DNA of 64,000 nucleotides from Treponema sp. (GCA_017619795.1 JAFZRP010000080.1:1-64000); one strand, 5' to 3'. Numbered from the stretch's first letter, positions 52,657 through 60,498 are shown. A program made the numbers and translations. The notes: a model not told the origin generated them from the letters alone.

Positions 52657-53598
52657 TTACATCTCCCTGCCGTATTCCCTTACAGGCGGTTTTTTCTCAA
52701 TTTTTGGAGAAGCCTTTTTGATTTCAGGAGCAGTTTTTTTCTGTCCTGCACTTATTTCTTCAAGATGCTTAAGATTCTTTTTGTAAAGCGCCTGTGCGCT
52801 GTTTGTAAGCTTCTTGATTGCAAGAACATCTTTTTTGCCGGGTTCAATTTCTGCATCGAGCATGGCTAAAGCCTTGTTCTTGAACTGCTCGGCCTGTTGA
52901 GGAGAAACATGAAGCTTTCTGTTTGAATGAAGTGCATTAAGCACCTGGGCAAGATACTGGAAAGGCTGCTCTGTCTTTTCATTGAGAGGCATTGCCTTAA
53001 CGTTATTTTTTGACATATCCCTGCTGGCAGGATTCTTTTTTTCTGCATAGTCTGAATTCGGATGTTTTTCTCTGATAAAAGCGACATCTTTTTCATACTG
53101 CTTTGTCATTTCTGAATTACAATATTCAACAAGCTTGTCTGCGTTTTCAATTTGGGAAAGGTTGAACCATGTGTTTTTGAAAGTAATCTTACTCCAGTCA
53201 GATTCATCAACAGCAGGAAGGACAATGCCTTTAGAACCTTTAGCTACCTTACAGTCAATACCAGCTTCCTGAGCTTTTTTTACAGTATCGAAAGTAACAA
53301 AAGCATTGGAAGGAGCATTTAATTCAGCAGCTTTTGTAAGAAGCATAATCTGAAACATTCCTTCAAGCTTGTCATTGTTCTTTACATTAAAGGCAGGTTG
53401 AATGTCTATAAAGCCGTCCTTTCCAGGAAGCAGAGGACTTTTACCAGAAGAGAGGGAATCAGCAAGTTCCCTGCCAAGTTCACTGAAATAATCATAAGAT
53501 GATTTTTCTTTTTTGTTGTTGTAAAGAGGCATTGGAGAGGCATTTCCAATTACATTTTCAAATTGTGCAACAGATGCAGATTCTTTTTTTGTTTCCAT
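52657..53598 (-). CDS. ArdC-like N-terminal-domain protein
   Basis: A 313-residue protein at the head of the minus-strand cluster. Residues about 98-155 read FVTFDTVKKAQEAGIDCKVA, then KGSKGIVLP, and later NTWFNLSQIEN. This is the ArdC-N pattern W/F-x-T-x-x-x-x-x-x-G-x-x-V-x-K-G-x-K-G then VFNxxQ, here with Phe for the Trp. ArdC-N binds single-stranded DNA and accompanies antirestriction or primase functions on plasmids. The C-terminal half is helical with a Lys/Pro-rich linker and ends PPVREYGREM, another Gly/Arg tail. The start follows AAAGGAGTTTCGTATG. The divergent region upstream contains a structured element and promoters. Confidence 0.7.
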   Translation of the reverse strand: METKKESASVAQFENVIGNASPMPLYNNKKEKSSYDYFSELGRELADSLSSGKSPLLPGKDGFIDIQPAFNVKNNDKLEGMFQIMLLTKAAELNAPSNAFVTFDTVKKAQEAGIDCKVAKGSKGIVLPAVDESDWSKITFKNTWFNLSQIENADKLVEYCNSEMTKQYEKDVAFIREKHPNSDYAEKKNPASRDMSKNNVKAMPLNEKTEQPFQYLAQVLNALHSNRKLHVSPQQAEQFKNKALAMLDAEIEPGKKDVLAIKKLTNSAQALYKKNLKHLEEISAGQKKTAPEIKKASPKIEKKPPVREYGREM

Positions 53599-53620
53599 AC
53601 GAAACTCCTTTTTTTGTAGT

Positions 53621-53716
53621 GGGAGTTATAGAAAACTACCCTTCTTTGGGAAGGGCATGGCAATCACTTCAGTCTGGAAAACTTCCATTCCGAATGGTTA
53701 TATTTTCAATAACCCC
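53621..53716. ncRNA. 96-base multibranched structured element, possible RNA or palindromic repeat
   Basis: GGGAGTTATAGAAAA (53621-53635) pairs with TTTTCAATAACCCC (53703-53716) over 13 positions with one bulge and one mismatch. Inside are a 6-bp hairpin CCCTTC/GAAGGG (53639-53655) and a second around CCATTCCGAATGG (53685-53697), giving a cloverleaf-like fold. It lies between divergent genes and contains no convincing ORF; a 23-codon ORF at 53657 has a poor ribosome site. It may be a structured leader of the 52657 gene, a small RNA, or a miniature mobile repeat. A leader-like GAAGAATAAACTA without an ATG follows at about 53729-53741. Confidence 0.5.
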
Positions 53717-53784
53717 AAAAAATTTTAAGAAGAATAAACTACCCTCAAAGATATGAGAATAATTATTTATAAACCTGAATGTAG

Positions 53785-53831
53785 TATAATACATAAGTGT
53801 TATTAAAACAAGTAGTATTTTTAATTACACT
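53785..53831 (+). promoter_or_regulatory. Promoter plus paired operator upstream of 53848
   Basis: A perfect TATAAT at 53785-53790 is followed by AGTGTTA (53796-53802) and TTACACT (53825-53831), inverted and separated by exactly 22 bases. The distal half covers the expected start point and the proximal half ends 16 bases before the ATG, ideal for repression. No good -35 is seen. Confidence 0.65.
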
Positions 53832-53847
53832 CTGATAAAATATAAAT

Positions 53848-54330
53848 ATGTCAGTTACAATAAAGCTTCCTGCAGGAAAAAACAAGGAAGAACTGTCCCT
53901 TTATGTAAAGGGAAAAATTACGTATAAAATTACAGATCCTGAACTCGGAACACTGATTCATATTGAAGGAACAGGAATAGCGTTTTATTCTGCAAGCAAT
54001 TCAAGAAGGGCTATAATATTTCAGGAAATAACGGAAAAAGATTATGGAATACCACTTGAAGAGGGAAAGATACCTTATGTAAAACAGGATGTACGGATAC
54101 TATACAAAGCAAAAGGAAGAAAAATAGAATTGCTAAAATTCATGTGTTACAGGCTTGAAAAAAAATACGGACAAAAGATATATGGAATGGGAATAACATA
54201 CTGGCTTAGCGTGGCATCTTTCATAGAAACATCGGTAAAAAGGAAAAACCAAAGAGATTCAAATTTCAGAAAGATAGAAATCATAACGGACAAATATATG
54301 GAACACGGAGGAATAAATGAAAATAAATAA
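53848..54330 (+). CDS. Unknown protein upstream of PilZ gene
   Basis: 160 residues with no recognised domain. The first 110 are beta-rich (KGKITYKITDPELGTLIHIE, GTGIAFYSASNSRRAIIFQE) and the last 50 are helical and basic. It has no signal peptide. No good ribosome site precedes the ATG at 53848 (AATATAAATATG). The next gene starts 14 bases before its stop behind GGAGGAATAA, so it is coupled to the PilZ gene and may be a partner or effector in c-di-GMP signalling. Confidence 0.65.
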   Translation: MSVTIKLPAGKNKEELSLYVKGKITYKITDPELGTLIHIEGTGIAFYSASNSRRAIIFQEITEKDYGIPLEEGKIPYVKQDVRILYKAKGRKIELLKFMCYRLEKKYGQKIYGMGITYWLSVASFIETSVKRKNQRDSNFRKIEIITDKYMEHGGINENK

Positions 54331-55039
54331 AGACGTACTGAATGCAATGAAAATTGAAACAATATATGTTATAAAGAATGACACGATTCACCAGTGCATG
54401 CCTCTGGAAATGGAAGGACAAAACTGGAGTGTTGCAGCTGATTCAGACGGAATATCTGGAAACATAAAACTGAAAGTTAAGTTCAACGGTTCGTTTATAT
54501 ATATGGAAGCAGAAATTGAAAAAAAAGAGCAAGATGAACTTTATTCATTTACTTACGATATAAAAATAAATGAAAAGGAAACTGAAGGAGACGATTTCAA
54601 AAAGGCATTCTTTGAAAGGATAAGCGAAATAACGAAGATGTCAGAACAGTGGAACAAAAGAAAGGAAGAAAGGTATGATATAGGACTGGATGAAAAGAAA
54701 ATTGAAATGATAAGATTCCGAAAACCAGAACAGACAGCAGTGTTTGAAAAAAAACAGCTGCCATGCCTGGTAAACAACATGTCATATTCAGGTGCAAAGG
54801 TAACGACAATGAATGCCGATTTTCAGACAGGCAAAAGAATATGTATAATGTATTCATTCAAGAACCCGATTGAACAGATACCTGTTACAGGAATAATAAG
54901 AAACTGCATGATAAAGACGATTTCAGAAAAGGTGATTATTTCGATACTGTCAATTGAATATGAAGAATCTCCATTCTCATATAAGGCAAGAATGGACAGT
55001 TTTATAGAAGAACTTAAAAAGGCAGAAAAAAAGGCATAA
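54317..55039 (+). CDS. PilZ-domain protein (c-di-GMP receptor candidate)
   Basis: 240 residues. Residues about 115-225 form a PilZ-like domain: KRKEERYDIG supplies the Arg-rich RxxxR-type motif, and NNMSYSGAKV corresponds to the D/NxSxxG motif, followed by beta strands (RICIMYSFKN, IPVTGIIRNC, ISILSIEYEE). PilZ domains bind cyclic di-GMP and change motility, adhesion or transcription. The sequence style (LPCLVNNMSYSGAK) resembles treponemal PilZ proteins. The N-terminal 100 residues are beta-rich, as in YcgR-like proteins. The start overlaps the previous gene behind a full GGAGG. Confidence 0.8.
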   Translation: MKINKDVLNAMKIETIYVIKNDTIHQCMPLEMEGQNWSVAADSDGISGNIKLKVKFNGSFIYMEAEIEKKEQDELYSFTYDIKINEKETEGDDFKKAFFERISEITKMSEQWNKRKEERYDIGLDEKKIEMIRFRKPEQTAVFEKKQLPCLVNNMSYSGAKVTTMNADFQTGKRICIMYSFKNPIEQIPVTGIIRNCMIKTISEKVIISILSIEYEESPFSYKARMDSFIEELKKAEKKA

Positions 55040-55052
55040 AGACAAACAACAA

Positions 55053-55081
55053 TTGACAAAAAGTGTAAGTAAAAATATAAT
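55053..55081 (+). promoter_or_regulatory. Perfect sigma-70 promoter, near-leaderless start
   Basis: TTGACA (55053-55058), a 17-base spacer and TATAAT (55076-55081) are exact consensus. The spacer contains AGTGTAA (55062-55068), the element's half-site. The ATG at 55090 lies nine bases after the -10, so transcription is expected at or within two bases of the start codon. Confidence 0.9.
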
Positions 55082-55089
55082 CAGTTTAT

Positions 55090-55659
55090 ATGGAAGACTT
55101 GGATATTAATAGCCTGGAACAGGAATTATCTCCTGCAAAAAAGTTCAGCGATGATGACACACATGCCGTAAGGGCATTAAAAACGGCGATGCAGAAAAAC
55201 CTTTACAGAAAATATCTTAGCATGCTTGGAATACCAGACAGCAGAATTATCAAGGATTACATATATTACTACATAAACGGAACAAACAGCAGCATTGGAC
55301 CACAGTATGTTTTCATGTGCAGGGAAAAACTGCAGCCTTCAAAATGGTATTATCGCCATGATGAAGAACTTCCAGAAAGAATAGAGTTCAAGCCTAAATA
55401 TTCATGGGAATGCATGAGAAGCATGGAAACAGAGGGACTAAGAAGGCTTGTAGAACTGAGAAAGGAACATACGGCAAAAGGACTTGAAGAAAAGTTCGGC
55501 ATAAGCTTTTATCAGGTAAAAAACATACTGTACAAGAGGCTTGACCCTATTTCTGGAAAAGAAATATACAAAATATTTCCGCAGAAAGAACTGATAATCA
55601 AACTACGTGGAGTAATAAACCCGGACTACTGGTTTATTTTTCCAGATGAACTGGTTTAG
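55090..55659 (+). CDS. Small HTH-like protein, candidate regulator
   Basis: 189 residues, mostly helical. Residues about 130-155 (HTAKGLEEKFGISFYQVKNIL) have the spacing of a helix-turn-helix. The C-terminus (GVINPDYWFIFPDELV) is unrecognised. No family can be named. Its promoter is a perfect consensus with an operator half-site in the spacer, and the predicted mRNA starts at or next to the ATG with no Shine-Dalgarno. Strong promoter plus embedded operator suggests autoregulation, so it is a candidate for the protein that binds AGTGTAA sites across the element. That link is inference. Confidence 0.6.
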   Translation: MEDLDINSLEQELSPAKKFSDDDTHAVRALKTAMQKNLYRKYLSMLGIPDSRIIKDYIYYYINGTNSSIGPQYVFMCREKLQPSKWYYRHDEELPERIEFKPKYSWECMRSMETEGLRRLVELRKEHTAKGLEEKFGISFYQVKNILYKRLDPISGKEIYKIFPQKELIIKLRGVINPDYWFIFPDELV

Positions 55660-55749
55660 TAAATATTTACAGATAATAGCATGACTAAAAATTATAAAAG
55701 TCCAACAATCTACTTCATTTCACTTTTTTAAACAGCAAGCTTCTGTTAT

Positions 55750-58419
55750 TTATTCTATAGATACATTCATTAACCTTTCAATCTTTTCTGAAAGATTTTT
55801 CTTTATCATTTCTATCTGTTCATATTTTGCAGCTATTTCCCTTTGTGCTGCCAAGTCAAAACTACCATCTTGTTTTATCGGAATGTCAATTTTTTCCTTC
55901 AATTTTTTTATCATATCAGAATTAAGCGTTGTGTATTCATTCTTTCCCAAATCGCCTTGCCGACCTTTTATGTTCTTTCTGAAAATTGGTTCAAGGACAT
56001 ATTTTATATACTTCAAATCAATATCCTTGCATTTTTCTGTCGGCAATAAAATACCGCGATGACCAGTCAGCGAAAATCTTTCGTTGTGATACATCATTAG
56101 ACCAGCAAGACCGTCTTTAGCCCAAGTAAGATACTCACCGTCATAATCGAAAGTGTCAATTTTTGCATATTCCCCCTGCGTGTTTCCCGAATATACAGGG
56201 AAAGAACCTTTATGACTTATACAATAAGATTTAGTGAGTTCACTATCGCCGTTGGTCGGTGTAAACAAATCTGTTATTTTAATGGAAATAATATTTTGCC
56301 TTGAAGATAATTCGTTCTTTAAAGCAAGTATAGCCTCTTTGCTGTCCTTTACATCATCAATAATTGAATCAGAAAACATGTTGTATTCATCAATCGTTAA
56401 ATTATTGCTCGTTTGAACAATCCCCAGTTCTATTTTTTCTTCTTCACTCCAAAATCGTTCTATGTTCCATTGTTCAATTTCATTAAACAGAGAAATATCA
56501 AGCAGTTTACAGCGTTTATCGGATTCCACAATTTCAAGGACTTTTCCGTTTGTCTTGGAAAGCCTGTAAAGATTGTAATTATCAACGGCGTTATGCAAAT
56601 CGTTATCCGAAATATCAAAGCGATAAGAATCCAAAGATTCGCCGATTGACGAACATAAGTAACAGAAAATCGGAAAGTTTTGCTCTTCGCCCTCATTTTC
56701 CTTTCGCTTGCGGACTGTCAGGATATAGGTCTTTTTGTTAGTCGTGAAGAAAGCATTTATCGGCAAGGAAATTATGCTCTCAATAAAACAGGAATCTTTT
56801 ATGAGTTTTTTGAGCTTGTCATTCCCGATGTTTGTAAATATTCCATCAGGAAGAATAATGTTCGCTGTGCCGCCTTTTTTCAAGGATTTAATTATCCATT
56901 CAGTAAACAAGGCTTCAATACCACCGCCGTTTGCCGTGTACGCATTTTTGAGCTGATTCTTTACTTTGTATTTTACATTCTTGCTTGCCCTGCTTATATC
57001 AGCATTTTGATAATAAGGCGGATTTGCAAGAATCAAATCATATTCTTCATAATCAATATGCTCCAAAGTTCCAAGCATTGTATGTGAAGAAGATATGACT
57101 TTGTTCAGCAGCTCGGTTGATATGGTTTTTATTTTGTCTGCTGAATCGCAGTTTTCTTTGAGTAGTTCTGAGTAATAAATAACCATATTTGACTTTGCTA
57201 GGATTGTTGTCAGGTCATCATTGTTGTCTTCCATTCTTTTTTCATAGCCAATAAGCTTAATTTTTGATTTAAGCTCATTATTTTCAAAATAGAAAGGCTC
57301 AGAGATTTTTGATGCAGCTTCCCACAAAAATTTTCCGACACCACAGGCAGGGTCGCAGATTTTCATGTTTTCTTCCACATCTACCATGCGAACCATTTCT
57401 TTTACAACTTTTAGGGGCGTAAAGAATTGCCCCATTCCACTCTTATCGGAGCTATTCTTCATAAAAGTCTCAAAGAGCTTGGACTTGAAATCTTTGTGTA
57501 TGTATATAAATTTTCCGTTTTCTTTTTCATAATCTTTGAAACAATCAAGCAGTCGTCCGAAACAATCAGCAGCAGTATCAATGATTATTGGGTTTCCCAT
57601 CTCATCCAGCTGTGTATGAAATATTCTGCCGTTTATGATTGAAGTGTTGTCTTTTGGATTTATTGGGAACAATTCAAGTAGTTTGTCTCGAATTGTCGTA
57701 AGGTACTGTCTGAAGGCATCTTTTGCCGATTCTTCTTTGTAGATTTTATAAATTGCTTCAAAGCTGTATGAGCCTTTTAGGATTCCGATGTCCGACAAGA
57801 ATTTGAAGTTAAACACCTCGACAAAAGTATAAAGCGAGTTTTTTGAAGTTGATAAAGCCATATTCTGCAAGATCCGCGCTGTTTTCTTTGCCAAATCTGT
57901 CGGGTCTAAAAATTGCTTTGGAAGTATTTGGTCATTTTCTTCACTCAAACAGTTACATACCTCATCAATAAAATCAGAAAGTTCTTTTTGTTTTGAATCT
58001 GACAAGCTTTTGGGATTAATCTGTTTTGTTACAGGAACACCAACTTCATTAAGGATAAGGTTTTCTGTCTTTGGATTAATCCATACAAATTCATTTCCAT
58101 CCGAAACAATGTATATTTTCGCCTTTATTCTTTTTGCCGAAGGAAGTTCCTGCCAGATAGCCTTATTCTTTTTATCTATCGTAGAAAATTCAGTAGGAGT
58201 TTTCATTTCCATAAAAACTACAACTTCTTTGTTTTGATTCAAAATAAGGACATCTGGTTTTTTTGCAGTGACTTTTTCACATTGTTTTAAGGTCAAGTTT
58301 GTTATTTCTTTTGATTGAATTAAATCATTTATTGTGGTTGCACCTAAACTTCTGCAAATATATTTTCCAAATACAACTGGATTTGAATACAGTTCTTCTT
58401 GTATTGTTTGCTCAGACAT
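55750..58419 (-). CDS. Single-chain restriction-modification enzyme (type IIG-like)
   Basis: 889 residues combining nuclease, methylase and specificity parts. A PD-(D/E)XK-like nuclease is at the N-terminus (D56, then E71-M-K73 in VVVFMEMKT). An N6-adenine methyltransferase core has the SAM motif CDPACGVGKFL near 354 and catalytic NPPY near 465. A type I-style target recognition domain spans about 700-870 (FPVYSGNTQGEYAKI, YLTWAKDGLAG, SLTGHRGILLP), followed by a coiled-coil helix. This is the layout of type IIG/BcgI-like enzymes that cut and methylate with one polypeptide; only one recognition domain is seen. It lies 15 bases downstream of the toxin gene, so defence and addiction are co-expressed. 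Start 58419. Confidence 0.88.
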   Translation of the reverse strand: MSEQTIQEELYSNPVVFGKYICRSLGATTINDLIQSKEITNLTLKQCEKVTAKKPDVLILNQNKEVVVFMEMKTPTEFSTIDKKNKAIWQELPSAKRIKAKIYIVSDGNEFVWINPKTENLILNEVGVPVTKQINPKSLSDSKQKELSDFIDEVCNCLSEENDQILPKQFLDPTDLAKKTARILQNMALSTSKNSLYTFVEVFNFKFLSDIGILKGSYSFEAIYKIYKEESAKDAFRQYLTTIRDKLLELFPINPKDNTSIINGRIFHTQLDEMGNPIIIDTAADCFGRLLDCFKDYEKENGKFIYIHKDFKSKLFETFMKNSSDKSGMGQFFTPLKVVKEMVRMVDVEENMKICDPACGVGKFLWEAASKISEPFYFENNELKSKIKLIGYEKRMEDNNDDLTTILAKSNMVIYYSELLKENCDSADKIKTISTELLNKVISSSHTMLGTLEHIDYEEYDLILANPPYYQNADISRASKNVKYKVKNQLKNAYTANGGGIEALFTEWIIKSLKKGGTANIILPDGIFTNIGNDKLKKLIKDSCFIESIISLPINAFFTTNKKTYILTVRKRKENEGEEQNFPIFCYLCSSIGESLDSYRFDISDNDLHNAVDNYNLYRLSKTNGKVLEIVESDKRCKLLDISLFNEIEQWNIERFWSEEEKIELGIVQTSNNLTIDEYNMFSDSIIDDVKDSKEAILALKNELSSRQNIISIKITDLFTPTNGDSELTKSYCISHKGSFPVYSGNTQGEYAKIDTFDYDGEYLTWAKDGLAGLMMYHNERFSLTGHRGILLPTEKCKDIDLKYIKYVLEPIFRKNIKGRQGDLGKNEYTTLNSDMIKKLKEKIDIPIKQDGSFDLAAQREIAAKYEQIEMIKKNLSEKIERLMNVSIE

Positions 58420-58434
58420 ATTTGTTTTCCCCTC

Positions 58435-59115
58435 TTAATATACACGTTCTGTTTCAAAATCCAAAAGTAGCTGTGGATTCTTTATGATTTCTGTCATAAT
58501 TATACCTTCTGATTTTGGAGTTCTCTTCAATGTCTGATAATTCTTCCGGGCTTCAGAATCGCGTTCTTTATATTTTGTATAATAAGTATTTACAGGTACA
58601 TCTGAAGCTTCATTAAATATAATGGAGTCAAAGGCTTTTTTTGATTTCAATACATATTGAACACCAAGTTTTCCCAAAGTCATTGCCTGATACAAGGTCT
58701 GAAGAGTAATTCCATCATTAATAAAATCTCGTGCAAAAGTAAAATAGGAATCATCAGCTCTGTATCCGATGATTAAATCATATTTATTTGTATGAAGAGT
58801 ATAATTATTCTTAAGAAATTCTAATGCTTCAAGATTTTCTATATCATCAATTTCACGATTTTGTACTAAAACAGAAAGCCAGTGTAATATTGAAAATTCG
58901 GAAGCATTAAGATAAAGAACTTTAAGGCCTTCCATATCCAGCGTATATTTATTCACAATACCAGGTTTTCCAAATTGACAGGCCCATTCTTTTCCAAGCT
59001 CAATTTCACAAGTGCAATAAAAACCTCTTCCAAAATCATTATCAATTTTACCATAGTTATAAAGAGGTTTTCTGATTATATGGTCACTGCCATGATATAA
59101 AATTAAAGGTTTCAT
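58435..59115 (-). CDS. DUF3990-type ADP-ribosyltransferase-like toxin
   Basis: 226 residues. The opening LILYHGSDHIIRKP and DFGRGFYCTCEIELGKEWAC match the DUF3990 pattern (LYHGS, then DFGxGFYxT with a following A-x-x-WA). DUF3990 proteins have an ADP-ribosyltransferase-like fold and occur as toxins paired with a small upstream partner. Later LIIGYRADDSYF is also typical. The start overlaps the upstream gene's stop (ATGA), the coupling expected of a toxin-antitoxin pair. The target is unknown. The C-terminal 50 residues are an extra helical tail. Confidence 0.82.
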   Translation of the reverse strand: MKPLILYHGSDHIIRKPLYNYGKIDNDFGRGFYCTCEIELGKEWACQFGKPGIVNKYTLDMEGLKVLYLNASEFSILHWLSVLVQNREIDDIENLEALEFLKNNYTLHTNKYDLIIGYRADDSYFTFARDFINDGITLQTLYQAMTLGKLGVQYVLKSKKAFDSIIFNEASDVPVNTYYTKYKERDSEARKNYQTLKRTPKSEGIIMTEIIKNPQLLLDFETERVY

Positions 59116-59558
59116 TTTTCCTCTCCAAATATTACTTTATCCATGTATTCAAACATACGTTTTTTGTTGCTTTCGTGAAATGTTGGATATGCCATTTCAA
59201 ATCTTTCAACAGAAAACCTATCCAAAATAAATTTGTAAGAGAGATTTCTTAACCACTGATAATATGCAATAATCCAACCTGTCCAGAATTCAACACCTGG
59301 ACAATAAGGAAGTATTCCAAAACTTTTATTGCTTATTTTACAAACAGCTTTAGCTAATTCTATACCACTCACACCGGCTATATAGTGAGGATCACCTTTT
59401 TCTATAAGGTGTATATATTCAAAATTGGCAAAAAGTTCTGCATAATCTTTTAAGGTGAAGTTCATTTTATTGACGGCATAATCAAAGGAATGTGCAATGG
59501 TTTTCTGTGCATCATTTACATATAGTTCACTGTATGCATTTTTATTTGAAATTTCCAT
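59112..59558 (-). CDS. Antitoxin candidate paired with DUF3990 toxin
   Basis: 148 residues, with a helical N-terminus (AYSELYVNDAQKTIAHSFDY, NFTLKDYAELFANFEYI) and an aromatic-rich C-terminus. The position upstream of and overlapping a DUF3990 gene is that of the DUF3791-type or similar antitoxin, and the N-terminal helix layout is compatible, but the protein is longer than most DUF3791 proteins. It is driven by a promoter with a symmetric repeat, as expected for an autoregulated toxin-antitoxin operon. Ribosome site AAAGGAGA precedes the ATG. Confidence 0.65.
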   Translation of the reverse strand: MEISNKNAYSELYVNDAQKTIAHSFDYAVNKMNFTLKDYAELFANFEYIHLIEKGDPHYIAGVSGIELAKAVCKISNKSFGILPYCPGVEFWTGWIIAYYQWLRNLSYKFILDRFSVERFEMAYPTFHESNKKRMFEYMDKVIFGEEK

Positions 59559-59615
59559 TTATATATCTCCTTTTACCCAAGTAAAGGTAATGCAGGTCTA
59601 AGAAATTACTTTTTT

Positions 59616-59644
59616 ATTATACCACAAAAAACAGGGTATAAGAA
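59616..59644 (-). promoter_or_regulatory. Toxin-antitoxin operon promoter with symmetric operator
   Basis: On the minus strand a perfect TATAAT (59621-59616) with TGG before it forms an extended -10; a weak -35 (TTCTTA, 59644-59639) is 17 bases upstream. TTATACC (59617-59623) and GGTATAA (59635-59641) are perfect inverted copies spanning the promoter, a likely autoregulatory site. Confidence 0.65.
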
Positions 59645-59706
59645 AAAAATTAAAAGAAAAACTGATTCAAGACAGTTCAAAATAAAAGTTCGTGGCTTAT
59701 AAAAAA

Positions 59707-59748
59707 AGGCTGTCCTTTACGAAGTTATAAAGACTTCAGGGACAGCCT
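59707..59748 (-). terminator. Rho-independent terminator of the 59769 lipoprotein gene
   Basis: AGGCTGTCC (59707-59715) pairs with GGACAGCCT (59740-59748), with an inner GAAGT/ACTTC stem. On the minus strand the stem is followed by a run of T residues. Confidence 0.85.
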
Positions 59749-59768
59749 GTTGTAATAACTATTGAAAA

Positions 59769-60329
59769 CTAAAGTTCGCTTCTTTTGAAAGTCATTTTAT
59801 ACCGATACGAAAGTTTCTGTTCCTCAGTCATTGATTCATAAGTAGAAATAGTACGAATTGATACATCGTTAAACAAAAAAAATTCAAAGAGACTGTCACA
59901 ATCATCATCATAGTGGTCCCTATAAACATTTGTAACATAAGTCCAGGTCGAAACATCTCCTTCATTTGAAATGGAAAAAACCTCATAGTGGGTAACACCG
60001 TCGTATTCATGGCCCTCCCTGTCATAACATTTTGCCTTACAATGTAATGTAACTTCCGAGCCGGAAACAGTATAGGTTCCCGTATTCCATCGAGGGTCAT
60101 TCTTAGCCATTCCATTACCCGAATACTTCCATGTACCGTCATCATAAAGCGTAATAGAACTGTTACGACTATTTTCATTTGCTTCAGGTAAATAAGTATA
60201 AACTCCTGTAACAACAGTCTTTTTTTCATCGCCGCCGGTCTTTTCTTCTTCACCGCTCGGTTTATTACAGCCTGCAAGCAGTAAAGCCAACATCAAAAAA
60301 TTTAAAAACAATACGAGTGTCTTTTTCAT
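59769..60329 (-). CDS. Predicted lipoprotein
   Basis: 186 residues beginning MKKTLVLFLNFLMLALLLAG, then Cys: a classical lipoprotein signal with lipobox LLAGC. The start at 60329 is preferred over an upstream ATG (60368) because AAGGACTG precedes it and the signal peptide then begins at residue 1. The mature part starts with a Glu/Lys/Gly-rich linker. It continues with beta-rich sequence (ITLYDDGTWKYSGNGMAKND, TGTYTVSGSEVTLHCKAKCY) resembling lipocalin-like or other small beta-barrel lipoproteins that report on dosage (DGTW, TGTYTVSG). Function unknown. It forms its own unit with a promoter at 60436-60464 and a terminator at 59707-59748. Confidence 0.8.
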   Translation of the reverse strand: MKKTLVLFLNFLMLALLLAGCNKPSGEEEKTGGDEKKTVVTGVYTYLPEANENSRNSSITLYDDGTWKYSGNGMAKNDPRWNTGTYTVSGSEVTLHCKAKCYDREGHEYDGVTHYEVFSISNEGDVSTWTYVTNVYRDHYDDDCDSLFEFFLFNDVSIRTISTYESMTEEQKLSYRYKMTFKRSEL

Positions 60330-60435
60330 AAAACAGTCCTTAAAATGTGTGATTGAAATGCCCTGCACCGCAGGAAAGAAACAACCGTAATTAAACGGCG
60401 ATATGTCAAAAACAGGTATTTCATACCCTGATTAA

Positions 60436-60464
60436 AATTTACAACATTAAATACGCACTGTCAA
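60436..60464 (-). promoter_or_regulatory. Promoter of the lipoprotein gene with ~100-base structured leader
   Basis: TTGACA (60464-60459), a 17-base spacer and TAAATT (60441-60436) on the minus strand. The leader to 60329 contains three short hairpins: GGTAT/ATACC, CCGT/ACGG and CCTGC/GCAGG. Confidence 0.65.
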
Positions 60465-60498
60465 GCATAATTTGTAAACAGTGCCTAAAAAGTTACAG

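Noticed and set aside
53499-53756. An 85-codon plus-strand ORF overlapping the start of the ArdC-like gene
   Set aside because: It runs through the structured element and the antisense of a well-supported gene, and it lacks a ribosome site.
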